A stretch of 64,000 nt of DNA. Origin: Ignavibacterium sp. GTDB lineage: Bacteria; Bacteroidota; Ignavibacteria; Ignavibacteriales; Ignavibacteriaceae. The first letter of the stretch is position 1; each line of letters begins with the position of its first letter. The notes beneath the pieces were generated by a model. That model did not search any database, was not told where the DNA came from, and saw nothing but the letters and a program-made list of their open reading frames with translations. Of this stretch, positions 44,135 through 52,342 are shown in pieces. The translations under genes were made by a program, and so were the position numbers. The stretch spans positions 132,646-196,645 of the forward strand of contig JAGXRK010000061.1 of NCBI GenBank assembly GCA_018335755.1, read 5' to 3'.

Positions 44135-44174
44135 TTCTTCTAAAAATAAATTGTTAAAAAAGTATTATTGAACC

Positions 44175-44396
44175 TTATTTACCTGCAAGTATAAAGCAGA
44201 TAACTAATGCGAACAGGGAGATACCTTCAATAAGCGCTGCGGCAATAATCATAGAAGTTCTAATTGCACCGGCAGCTTCCGGCTGTCTTCCGCTTGCTTC
44301 CATTGCTGCAGTGGCTAATTTACCAATACCTAAGGCACCACCAATTATTGTTAATCCGGCACCTAGTCCAGCAGCTAAACTTGCTAAATCTAACAT
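44175..44396 (-). CDS. atpE: ATP synthase F0 subunit c
   Basis: The rotor-ring proteolipid. It has 73 residues in two membrane helices joined by the polar loop GRQPEAAG. The ion-binding carboxylate is Glu57 (ALIEGISLF). Position 26 is Lys, where Na+-type rings have Gln, and Glu57 is followed by Gly, not Ser/Thr. Both point to proton, not sodium, coupling. It lies between atpB and atpF. Confidence 0.96.
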   Translation of the reverse strand: MLDLASLAAGLGAGLTIIGGALGIGKLATAAMEASGRQPEAAGAIRTSMIIAAALIEGISLFALVICFILAGK

Positions 44397-44438
44397 TAAC
44401 TTTCTCCTGAATAAATAATTAAATAATAGTTTATTTGT

Positions 44439-45290
44439 TTAATGATCCTGATGAACTGCCATCCCGATAAATAAAGATGACAGCATTGTAAATATATATG
44501 CCTGTAACAGGGCAACTAAAACTTCAAGCGAATAAATAAATAATGCCATTCCTATTGAAACCGGCGATATTAAATAACTCTGCATTACAAAAATCAAACT
44601 TATCAATGCATAAATAACAATATGACCGGCTGTTAAGTTAGCGAAAAGACGTATTGCCAATGCAAAGGGTTTGGTAAATAAACCCAATATTTCTACTATT
44701 AACATAATCGGTAAAAGGAAAATCGGTACACCGTGAGGAATCAATCCTTTGAAGTATCCGAAAACCCCATTGTTTTTTATTCCACCGATTTGAATTACCA
44801 TAAATGAAAAAATAGCCAATACAGATGTAACTGCTATGTTACTTGTAAAAGTAGCTGAAAAAGGAATTAGTCCAAGAAAATTTCCAAATAAAATAAAAAA
44901 GAATGCCGTTAAAAGATAAGGCAGAAAACCTTCATAACCCTTCCCAATAGTTGGTTTAGCAATTTCATCCCTAACAAAAATAATAAGCACTTCCCAAAAG
45001 TTTGCTGATCCTTTTGGCACAAGCGATTTTTTGTATGATTTTGCCACATTGAAGAATACGAGGCCCAGCAAAACTGCACCAAGCCACATAATAACAACAT
45101 GACGGGTGATTGAAATGTCTATTCCAAATAATTCAATATGCGGTAAATAAATTTTTCCGAAAGGAGAGAAATCAAGATAATTTCCATCCATTACGTGATG
45201 CATTATCCAATCACTGCTTGCATCTGAATTAGACCGGGCAGCAACAGAATCTGCAATTTGAGATGTGGAAACAGAATCTATTTGGGACAT
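44439..45290 (-). CDS. atpB: ATP synthase F0 subunit a
   Basis: The stator proton half-channels. It has 283 residues with a long N-terminal extension (1-75, Ser/Asp-rich) and five to six membrane helices. The essential Arg is in KPFALAIRLFANLTAGH; the next helix SLEVLVALLQAYIFTMLSSL is also typical. It starts 6 bp after the small membrane gene at 45297. Confidence 0.95.
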   Translation of the reverse strand: MSQIDSVSTSQIADSVAARSNSDASSDWIMHHVMDGNYLDFSPFGKIYLPHIELFGIDISITRHVVIMWLGAVLLGLVFFNVAKSYKKSLVPKGSANFWEVLIIFVRDEIAKPTIGKGYEGFLPYLLTAFFFILFGNFLGLIPFSATFTSNIAVTSVLAIFSFMVIQIGGIKNNGVFGYFKGLIPHGVPIFLLPIMLIVEILGLFTKPFALAIRLFANLTAGHIVIYALISLIFVMQSYLISPVSIGMALFIYSLEVLVALLQAYIFTMLSSLFIGMAVHQDH

Positions 45291-45296
45291 TTTGAT

Positions 45297-45677
45297 CTAT
45301 GTATTCGGTTTTTTACCGGATAAATTTATAATTTCTATAATTAAAAAATAGATATATGAAATAAAGACTGTAAAGATAAACGAATACATACTAACATTCA
45401 AGAATTTCAGCACTATGATTATCAGAACAAGCGTGAGAAACATTCTGAATACCAGTCCCCCTAAAACCAATGCTAAGAACAACTTATCGGATTTTTGAAG
45501 ACCAGCCCTGTTAAAGAAATAACCGGCAGTAAAGTTAATAAGCGGTATTAGAAAACCCCAAAAAAAAGAATCAAAAAGCTGCAATGAAATATCCGAGTTC
45601 AGCCTTAAAATGAGTAATGCGACAAGTGAAATCATAAAAGGTAAAATTGTAAAGAGAAAAGCGCTATTTTTTTTCAT
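45297..45677 (-). CDS. Small four-helix membrane protein of the ATP synthase operon (AtpI-like candidate)
   Basis: This 126-residue protein has about four membrane helices (8-24, 33-53, 66-96, 99-118) and little else. Its position just before atpB and its size match AtpI-type assembly factors for the c ring, though sequence similarity is not decisive. It overlaps the upstream AtpZ-like gene by 14 bp. Confidence 0.6.
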   Translation of the reverse strand: MKKNSAFLFTILPFMISLVALLILRLNSDISLQLFDSFFWGFLIPLINFTAGYFFNRAGLQKSDKLFLALVLGGLVFRMFLTLVLIIIVLKFLNVSMYSFIFTVFISYIYFLIIEIINLSGKKPNT

Positions 45678-45921
45678 TTTCTACTTTTCTCTTTTCAATA
45701 ACATTTATTGTCCTTATCAAATTATACATTCCGGCGCCAATCCCCACAAAGGCGAAAATGATGGTAAAAGTGTATTTATAACCTAGCTTGCCATCAATCC
45801 AATCGCCAATTAAGATCATAATTACAATTGTAGCAGCTAATTGAAGTCCAAGGCCCATATATGGAGCTGCATCACGTAAAGATTTATTGAAGCTTCCATA
45901 TTTATCAGAATCAATTTTCAC
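45664..45921 (-). CDS. AtpZ/AtpI-like ATP synthase accessory protein
   Basis: This two-helix membrane protein contains LRDAAPYMGLGLQLAATIVI and IGDWIDGKLGYKYTFTIIF, with the G-x-x-x-D pattern of AtpZ/DUF2894-like proteins. AtpZ and AtpI assist c-ring assembly or form an ion channel in other bacteria. I choose GTG at 45921 (85 residues), one base after the bactofilin stop. The longest frame reaches ATG at 46011 but would overlap bactofilin by 89 bp. Neither start has a strong ribosome binding site. Confidence 0.65.
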   Translation of the reverse strand: MKIDSDKYGSFNKSLRDAAPYMGLGLQLAATIVIMILIGDWIDGKLGYKYTFTIIFAFVGIGAGMYNLIRTINVIEKRKVENEKK

Positions 45922-45922
45922 T

Positions 45923-46309
45923 TCAGGGTAAATTGAGCGAAGAAGGCTTTTCAGCTCTTTTACTATCACCCATAGAGCTTTTACCTTCAAAAATTGCCCC
46001 GGCCTCAACAACCAAAATCTTCGTGATTAAGTCACCTTTAAGGTTGCCTTTGCTTTCAAGAACAACTTTGTCTTTGGCATTTACAACGCCTTCAACTTTA
46101 CCGCCGATGGTTACTGAATCCGCATTTATATCCCCCTGAATATTACCTGACTCACCCACAGTCAGATTTCCTTTAGCTTCCACGTTGCCTTTTACGATAC
46201 CATCGAGCCTGACGTTACCATTGCTGGTCAATTTTCCCTCAATAATAACACTGCTGCTTATTATAGTTACTTCTTCCATGGTTGTATTCCCGTTTGTTTT
46301 TGATTTCAT
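45923..46309 (-). CDS. Bactofilin family protein
   Basis: Bactofilins polymerise into membrane-linked filaments and help locate cell-wall enzymes. It has 128 residues, with the right-handed beta-helix repeats VRLDGIVKGNVEAKGNLTVG, ADSVTIGGKVEGVVNAKD and LESKGNLKGDLI. AGGAG precedes the ATG and overlaps the M23 gene stop. The bactofilin-M23 peptidase pair is a known functional association in other bacteria. Confidence 0.88.
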   Translation of the reverse strand: MKSKTNGNTTMEEVTIISSSVIIEGKLTSNGNVRLDGIVKGNVEAKGNLTVGESGNIQGDINADSVTIGGKVEGVVNAKDKVVLESKGNLKGDLITKILVVEAGAIFEGKSSMGDSKRAEKPSSLNLP

Positions 46310-46318
46310 TTTCTACTC

Positions 46319-47149
46319 CTAATAATTTAATAAAACTTTATTCGGATTAATAGGCTTGCCATCTTTCCAGATTTCAAAATGAAGATGAGGCCCGGTAGTT
46401 TCTGTCCCGGAATTTCCGCTTAATGCAATTAACTCGCCCTGATTTACAAAATCGCCTTCTTTCTTTATCAGTAAGCTGCAATGTTTGTACTTCGAAACAT
46501 AGCCCTGTGCATGATTTATGATGATTACATACCCGTATTGGACTGTATAATCTGCAAAGACAACATATCCACCAGCTGAGCAGTAAACAGGTGTATTTTC
46601 TTTAACGACGAAATCTATTCCGTTATGACCATCTTCGGGTTTAAAGCCCTTGCTTATAAAACCTTGAATGGGATATATAAAATAAACATCTTCAACCTGT
46701 GCACTATTACTAAATCTAATTAACAGATGATTTATTGCAGTTAAAAGGTTTCCTTCAGCAGGAATATTTTTTTTCTTTTCGGTTTCCTTAATCTTATTTA
46801 TATCTTTCAGCAGAGAGCTATCACCTAATTGAACAGCATTTCTAAGTTTAATGTTGGTTAGTTTTAGTTTTTCAACTTCATTTGCAAGAATCAATAATTT
46901 ATTACTTAATTCCTCATACTGTTTTTCTTCCAGAGTTGTTTTCTTTAAAGCTGAAGGAAGTAAAATTCTTTCTATGGGTGTTAAATAAATTATATAGAAT
47001 CCAAGTAATCCAATAAAAATTGTATATAGAAAAAGGTAAATTAATATTCTTCTTCCATTCATCCTGAAAGATTTGGCTTCTGCATTGGTGCCTTCCGGAA
47101 ATATTATTAGTGTAAGCTTTTCTAAAGATTTGAAATAATTAAATTTCAT
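46319..47149 (-). CDS. M23 family peptidoglycan metallopeptidase
   Basis: This 276-residue protein has a membrane anchor (about 34-56), a coiled coil (about 70-103) and a LytM/M23 zinc domain. Ligands are visible: GHNGID (His175, Asp179), the general base His223 in YKHCS, and HLHFE (His255, His257). It should cut peptidoglycan cross-bridges in the periplasm. It starts 1 bp after the YrdC gene stop and is followed after 9 bp by bactofilin, which probably positions it. Confidence 0.92.
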   Translation of the reverse strand: MKFNYFKSLEKLTLIIFPEGTNAEAKSFRMNGRRILIYLFLYTIFIGLLGFYIIYLTPIERILLPSALKKTTLEEKQYEELSNKLLILANEVEKLKLTNIKLRNAVQLGDSSLLKDINKIKETEKKKNIPAEGNLLTAINHLLIRFSNSAQVEDVYFIYPIQGFISKGFKPEDGHNGIDFVVKENTPVYCSAGGYVVFADYTVQYGYVIIINHAQGYVSKYKHCSLLIKKEGDFVNQGELIALSGNSGTETTGPHLHFEIWKDGKPINPNKVLLNY

Positions 47150-47791
47150 TTAAACTGACTCCAGTTTATTTTGTAGAACATCCATTTTGAACTTACCTTC
47201 CCTGATAAGCTCAAGTTTATCCCGGCTTAAATCGATTATGGTTGATGCTTCAAAATATGATTTTGTGTCTGAATAAAAAATCGCATCAACTTCATTGCCG
47301 AACTCTTCAATTATAAGAGATTGTTCCAGTAAAGGAGGATTTCCGGATCTGTTTACACTTGTAGAGATGAGAGGCATTTGTATTTCAGATAAAAGTTTTA
47401 GACAAAATCTGTTGTTAGGAACGCGGAAAGCACCTGTTTCTGATTGTAATATCTCGCTGGTTTTGCTGTTTAGTTTTAATACCACTGAAATAGGATTGGG
47501 CCAAATGGAAATCAAAAAATCAATATGTTTTTCAGAGTTTAACTCAACATATTGCTGCAGTAGCTGTACATTTTGTATTAAAAAAATATATCTTTTCCAT
47601 TCATCCCTGCCTTTTACCTTTGCTATTTTCATTTTTGCATCTTCATTAAACGGGTTTGCACCGAAACCATAAATTGTATCAGTCGGATAAATAAAAATTC
47701 CTCCGCTTAAAAACAATTCCTTTGCATAACTAACAGCTTTTTTAAAATCCTTATCTATATTTATTATGTTGGGTTTTGATTTATGAATCAT
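47150..47791 (-). CDS. L-threonylcarbamoyladenylate synthase (Sua5/YciO/YrdC family)
   Basis: It makes the threonylcarbamoyl-AMP used for t6A37 of tRNAs. It has 213 residues. The signature FIYPTDTIYGFGANPF and the substrate motif KVKGRDEWKRYIFLI are present (family: KxR...S/T), as is the late motif STSVNRSGNPPL. It is a single-domain (TsaC-like) form without the Sua5 C-terminal domain. 2 bp from the glycosyltransferase. Confidence 0.88.
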   Translation of the reverse strand: MIHKSKPNIINIDKDFKKAVSYAKELFLSGGIFIYPTDTIYGFGANPFNEDAKMKIAKVKGRDEWKRYIFLIQNVQLLQQYVELNSEKHIDFLISIWPNPISVVLKLNSKTSEILQSETGAFRVPNNRFCLKLLSEIQMPLISTSVNRSGNPPLLEQSLIIEEFGNEVDAIFYSDTKSYFEASTIIDLSRDKLELIREGKFKMDVLQNKLESV

Positions 47792-47793
47792 TT

Positions 47794-48810
47794 TTAATTA
47801 ATCATTTCTTTAATTGTTTTAATAACCTTTTCCGGAGTAAGCTTGATTCCACATTCAAATGTATTGATCGGGCATTCATTAAAACCATGTATTCCACAGG
47901 GCTTGCAATATAAATCATCTTCACTTAAATATCTGCTCAATTTATTATACGGAAAAAATCCAAAATCCGCCACAGTCGAACAAAACAGGGTAAGAACCTT
48001 TATATCCGCACACATTCCCAGATGTGTGGGGGCACTATCATTGGTTATAAGCAATGAGGAATGCCTGATCAATTCAATGCTTTCAATTAGACTGAAAAGT
48101 CCTGCTGAATTAAAAACCATTTCAGGAAATTTATTTTTAATTGATGAAGTAATTTTGTTGTCATTTTCTCCGCCAATAAGAACGATCTGTTTTTTTTCTT
48201 CAACAAGAAATCTTATTAATTGAACAAAATACTCTTCTGGATACCTTTTAGTTGCCCAGACACTGCCTGGACTGATTGCTATAAACCCCTCTCTGATATT
48301 ATTAAAATTAAAATATTCATTAACTTTTAATGTTACCTGCTCAGAGATTTTTACAATCGGTTTGATTTTCCAGCTTTCATCATTATAACTATAACCAATA
48401 AGATCAAAGTTTCTTTGAACCTCGTGTTTATCCAAATGATATTCTACCAAATTTTTGTAAGCGTGTTTTAATGATGAATTTGAGAAGCCGAAAGTTTCTC
48501 TAACGCCTGTAAATAGAACTAAAAGTGCAGTTCTTAATGAACGGTGAGGCGAATAAATTTTATCATACTTAAGCTCTTTCAATTTCTTTCCAAACTTCAA
48601 TAAACCGGAAATTGATTTGTGCTTACCACGCTTATCCAATATAAGTACATTATCAACAAAAGGGCAGTTTGTAAATATTTCCTCAGTTGATGGAATACAA
48701 ACCACATCAATCTGTAATATGGAATTACCCTCTCTTAACTTTTGAATCATCGGCAGTGTTAAAACTGCATCGCCAATAAAAGCTGTTTGTATTACAAGTG
48801 TTTTTTCCAT
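47794..48810 (-). CDS. Glycosyltransferase family 9 (heptosyltransferase-like)
   Basis: This 338-residue GT-B enzyme begins KTLVIQTAFIGDAVLTLPMI, the waaF/waaC pattern, and has the C-terminal nucleotide-sugar segment ISPGSVWATKRYPEEYF and TNDSAPTHLGMC. It probably adds heptose or a similar sugar to lipopolysaccharide core. The next gene is a lipid A-type acyltransferase, so this is a small envelope-lipid cluster. Confidence 0.87.
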   Translation of the reverse strand: MEKTLVIQTAFIGDAVLTLPMIQKLREGNSILQIDVVCIPSTEEIFTNCPFVDNVLILDKRGKHKSISGLLKFGKKLKELKYDKIYSPHRSLRTALLVLFTGVRETFGFSNSSLKHAYKNLVEYHLDKHEVQRNFDLIGYSYNDESWKIKPIVKISEQVTLKVNEYFNFNNIREGFIAISPGSVWATKRYPEEYFVQLIRFLVEEKKQIVLIGGENDNKITSSIKNKFPEMVFNSAGLFSLIESIELIRHSSLLITNDSAPTHLGMCADIKVLTLFCSTVADFGFFPYNKLSRYLSEDDLYCKPCGIHGFNECPINTFECGIKLTPEKVIKTIKEMIN

Positions 48811-48842
48811 CGATATTTATTGATCAATAATTCAAAATATAA

Positions 48843-49712
48843 TTAGTGTTTCCACCTATTGTGCATCCAAAGCCATTGTTCAGGATTTTCCCTGATAACC
48901 GACTCAAGGTAATACAAATGGCGCCTGCTTAGTTCTTCAATCTTATCATTGTTTTCATCCGGTAAATCATCTTTACTGATTTCAACAATATTCATTTTAT
49001 AGGAGTAATCTTTTTGACGAACGGCAATACCAAAAACGAGCGGTGCACCGGTTTTAAGCGAAAGTACAGCAGGTCCTACAAGTACGGACGTTTTTCTTCC
49101 AAAGAATTCCAGTTTAATACTATCTTCCGGACCCCGTTGATCAGCAATCATCGCAACTATGTTTTTCTCTTTAAGATCATTATATATCTGCCTGACTGAA
49201 ACTCCAAGCGATACAACCTCGTTTAACCATTTAGTCCGCATTTTATTCATCCATTCAGAGACTAACGGATTGCGCAGATTTTTAACGATAATGGTAAACT
49301 TTTTATTTGCCTGAAGCGATACTGAATTAGCCCCATACTCCCAGTTTCCAAAGTGTGCAGAGAGAAGAATAACTCCATTTCCCTCTTCAAATTTTTTAGA
49401 TATCAATTCCAGGTTTGTACATTTTAAAAGCTTCATCATACTTTCCCTGGTCATTGATGGCAGAAGCATAATCTCAGCAAGAGTTATTGCAAAACTTTTA
49501 TATGATCTAAATGCTATTTTTTTTACTTTTTTACTATCTAAATGAGGGAAAGCTTTTTTAATGTTATTAACAGTTACAGTTTTTCTTATCGGAATTATAA
49601 AGAAGAAAATTATTGCAATTATAACTGCAAATCTTCTGGAAAGATATAAGCCCATAGCCCTGAAGAAAAGACTAAAACTTATAAATAATATGTATTCTAT
49701 CCTGTTTTTCAA
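48843..49712 (-). CDS. Lipid A-type lauroyl/myristoyl acyltransferase (LpxL/HtrB family)
   Basis: This 289-residue membrane-associated acyltransferase has the HxxxxE catalytic dyad: SAHFGNWEYGA (His120, Glu125). An N-terminal membrane segment (about 8-42) and late segments MIADQRGPEDSI and VGPAVLSLKTGAPLVFG fit the family. It adds a secondary acyl chain to lipid A. Preceded by a gene-free 100 bp, followed by the heptosyltransferase-like gene. Confidence 0.88.
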   Translation of the reverse strand: MKNRIEYILFISFSLFFRAMGLYLSRRFAVIIAIIFFFIIPIRKTVTVNNIKKAFPHLDSKKVKKIAFRSYKSFAITLAEIMLLPSMTRESMMKLLKCTNLELISKKFEEGNGVILLSAHFGNWEYGANSVSLQANKKFTIIVKNLRNPLVSEWMNKMRTKWLNEVVSLGVSVRQIYNDLKEKNIVAMIADQRGPEDSIKLEFFGRKTSVLVGPAVLSLKTGAPLVFGIAVRQKDYSYKMNIVEISKDDLPDENNDKIEELSRRHLYYLESVIRENPEQWLWMHNRWKH

Positions 49713-49781
49713 TTAAGAAATGTATCTTTTAATAAGCAAAAATAAACAAAGCAGGTAAGAAAAGTGAGTAAAATTATAAAC

Positions 49782-49809
49782 AATAAAAAACCCCTCGTAA
49801 AGAGGGGTT
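49782..49809 (-). terminator. Terminator after the GWxTD gene
   Basis: An 8-bp stem, AACCCCTC (49789-49796) and GAGGGGTT (49802-49809), has a 5-nt loop and T-rich minus-strand tail. It ends 5 bp past the GWxTD stop. Confidence 0.85.
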
Positions 49810-49813
49810 AATT

Positions 49814-51184
49814 TCACCGAACATAAATTCTTCGTGTCCAGTTATCATCTCTGAGCTCACCCCTTTTTGTTGAGTGGATCAGATTGTAATCAGAAAACCC
49901 CAGCAGATCGGCAAAGATAAAGTATACGCCTCCTTCAATATCTGTGTATTGCCAGATTTCATAAGGACGTGTTTCAATCTGACTGGGATATCTTTCAATT
50001 TCCGTTGGTTCACCATACATTAGAAATACCCTCCCTCGATCGGTTTTCCATCCTTGTCTGGAAAGAGTATTGTACCTTGCGTTAGCAATTTCAACTCTTT
50101 GAAAATAATTCAGGTAATATTCATTCTGCGGAGTATCCGAAAACTGATCACGGGCTTTCCAGAAATCATTCATATACTGCCGCTTACCGTCTTCAGTTGA
50201 CAGCTTTTTATATCTGTCAATTTCGGCAGAAGAAGCAATGTACCTGGCTTTTTCAAAAATATCGTCAAGTTCCTCTTCAGACATCGAACCAAAGGTAGTT
50301 CCTAATATTGATAGATCACCCATATCCGCTTCATCTTCAATAAAGATTTCCGGATTATAAACAAAGAATTTCTTAGAAGTTGATACACCTTTACTGTTTA
50401 AACTATCAATAAGTGAAAGTATTATTGTATATGTATCTGTTGGATATGCTGCAATAACTTCAGAACCTACTTCAACTCTGGAATCAGCATTCCTGCTAAA
50501 GTATTTATCTTTGTTTATAACAACCTTACCGCGGCTGTTAAGAATCATTTCATTTAATCTCAGTTTACTTTCATCTTGTCCAAGATTATCAAGATGATAT
50601 AACTCGACATAATAAAAAAGCACCGGCTGACCTTTTCCAAAAACAAGATTAGGAACTGGAACAACCTCATAAGTATTTTTATAAAATATTGAGTTAACGT
50701 TTTCACTTCCCTGAACCATTTTATAGGCCAGTTGAATATCACTGATACCGACTTCATCTGCAATTATTGGATGAACTGTAAAATTATCAATAATATTTTT
50801 TGTGTTATTGGTATTGTTCAGATCTGTTCCGGTAATTTCTATTTTTTTAGGACCTTCAGGCAGAATAAAACCAATAACTCCAATTAAACTTTGAGTATCC
50901 TCAGATTCACCTGAATCAATATAATGAGATACTTTCCATTGATTATTAACAAGGAACTCACCGGTTAGAGAATCAGTTATTGAAATCTTTAGTATTGCAT
51001 CAACTTTACTGCCTGAAGAATCGGCAACAGGTTTCATAGTTCCCTGATTAAAGGAATAATAAAACTCAACAAAATTATTTGATGAATCATAAGCAAACTG
51101 CGCAAAATCGAATTCAAAATCTATTTTCTGCTGAGGGTAGATAATTCCGGTAAGAATAGCTGCTATAAAAAAAAGTTTTTTCAT
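49814..51184 (-). CDS. GWxTD domain-containing exported protein
   Basis: This 456-residue protein has a signal peptide (MKKLFFIAAILTGIIY). The C-terminal GWxTD domain, with QGWKTDRGRVFLMYGEP at about 377-393 and the following YEIWQY, is clear. The domain is typical of Ignavibacteria and relatives and its function is unknown. The N-terminal two-thirds are beta-rich. It stands downstream of the PorV-family gene with its own terminator between. Confidence 0.82.
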   Translation of the reverse strand: MKKLFFIAAILTGIIYPQQKIDFEFDFAQFAYDSSNNFVEFYYSFNQGTMKPVADSSGSKVDAILKISITDSLTGEFLVNNQWKVSHYIDSGESEDTQSLIGVIGFILPEGPKKIEITGTDLNNTNNTKNIIDNFTVHPIIADEVGISDIQLAYKMVQGSENVNSIFYKNTYEVVPVPNLVFGKGQPVLFYYVELYHLDNLGQDESKLRLNEMILNSRGKVVINKDKYFSRNADSRVEVGSEVIAAYPTDTYTIILSLIDSLNSKGVSTSKKFFVYNPEIFIEDEADMGDLSILGTTFGSMSEEELDDIFEKARYIASSAEIDRYKKLSTEDGKRQYMNDFWKARDQFSDTPQNEYYLNYFQRVEIANARYNTLSRQGWKTDRGRVFLMYGEPTEIERYPSQIETRPYEIWQYTDIEGGVYFIFADLLGFSDYNLIHSTKRGELRDDNWTRRIYVR

Positions 51185-51207
51185 GATCTAAAAAGTTTTA
51201 TATATAA

Positions 51208-51238
51208 AAAACGCCTGTTAAAAAGTAACAGGCGTTTT
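51208..51238 (-). terminator. Terminator after the PorV-family gene
   Basis: A perfect 12-bp inverted repeat, AAAACGCCTGTT (51208-51219) and AACAGGCGTTTT (51227-51238), with T-rich ends lies 18 bp past the stop. Confidence 0.85.
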
Positions 51239-51255
51239 AGACAAAGGAAATAATC

Positions 51256-52278
51256 CTATTCGAAGAACATTTTTACAGTAAAAATATGATTTGGTGTAGG
51301 AAATTCTTTAACATCTCTGAATGCATAATCAAAAGATACTCCAACACCAGAACCGATACTATAATTTACTCCGGCACCTACTGTGAATCCAAAGAGAGAA
51401 TTTTCACTTTCGCCGCCAAGAGCAAAGTTATATCCGCCTCTTAAGAAAAGAGTTTTCATAAAACCATACTCGAGTCCCAAATTAACTGCATCTTCCAGTG
51501 AATTATTTGCAATAAATGCACCACCTACAAGTATATCATTCTGTTCGTTAACAGAATAATTGTATGCACCACTTAAAGAAAAATAACTCGGGATCTGAAA
51601 TTCTTCAGCTACAATTTCGTAGTTACCGGGAGGTGAACCAGGATCTGTTCCCGGAACCTGTGTTCTTCCCTGAAGTTCAGCACCTGCATAACGCATGTTA
51701 GGACCAATATTTTTCAGGGTTGCACCAATTGAAAGCTGCGGACTGAATCTATATTGTACACCAAAGTCAATGGCAAAGCCAGTTGCTGATGTATTTTCAA
51801 TAGTTTCATTTATGAGCTTAAAATTAGTACCGACAGAAATTCTATCAGTAAGAACTTTAGAATAGGTTAACCCCATAGTTAAAAATGACGGGGAATAAGT
51901 TCTTCCGTCACCATCCGGGAATTCCGCTGTGGTAATTGGAATATCGCCGAAATCAAGGAATTTAAATGTTAACCCGATAGAACCAAAATCACCAAGTTGG
52001 GTGGAAGCTCCAAAGTAGGAAACATTTATATCGGCAATGTAATTCATATAATTGAACATTGCCTCTGCACCGCCAGATCTATCTAACCCTGCCGGGTTAT
52101 AGTAAATAGATTCAATACCGGTAAGATTCGATAAAAATGCGCCGCCAGTTGAGATTCCTCTTGCTCCAACCGGAATTAGCAATTGTTCAGCACCTGTAGT
52201 TCCTTTTCTGGCTGGATCGCCAGCATACATGGCCGCTGAAAAGATTGCTATTAAAATTATTGTCACAAATTTTTTCAT
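51256..52278 (-). CDS. PorV/PorQ-family outer-membrane protein
   Basis: This 340-residue protein has a signal peptide (MKKFVTIILIAIFSAAMYA). It begins GTTGAEQLLIPVGARGISTG and continues IESIYYNPAGLDRSG, the PorV signature, with strands up to a C-terminal FTVKMFFE (final aromatic side chain region). PorV shuttles T9SS cargo from the translocon to the attachment complex. Its place beside a large exported protein with a sorting-like tail is consistent. PorV itself and PorV-like paralogues (PorQ) cannot be told apart here. Confidence 0.8.
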   Translation of the reverse strand: MKKFVTIILIAIFSAAMYAGDPARKGTTGAEQLLIPVGARGISTGGAFLSNLTGIESIYYNPAGLDRSGGAEAMFNYMNYIADINVSYFGASTQLGDFGSIGLTFKFLDFGDIPITTAEFPDGDGRTYSPSFLTMGLTYSKVLTDRISVGTNFKLINETIENTSATGFAIDFGVQYRFSPQLSIGATLKNIGPNMRYAGAELQGRTQVPGTDPGSPPGNYEIVAEEFQIPSYFSLSGAYNYSVNEQNDILVGGAFIANNSLEDAVNLGLEYGFMKTLFLRGGYNFALGGESENSLFGFTVGAGVNYSIGSGVGVSFDYAFRDVKEFPTPNHIFTVKMFFE

Positions 52279-52342
52279 TTTCTAATACTCCTAAATATTT
52301 TCAAATTTTACCGGACGGGATTATTAACCCGCCCGATAATCA

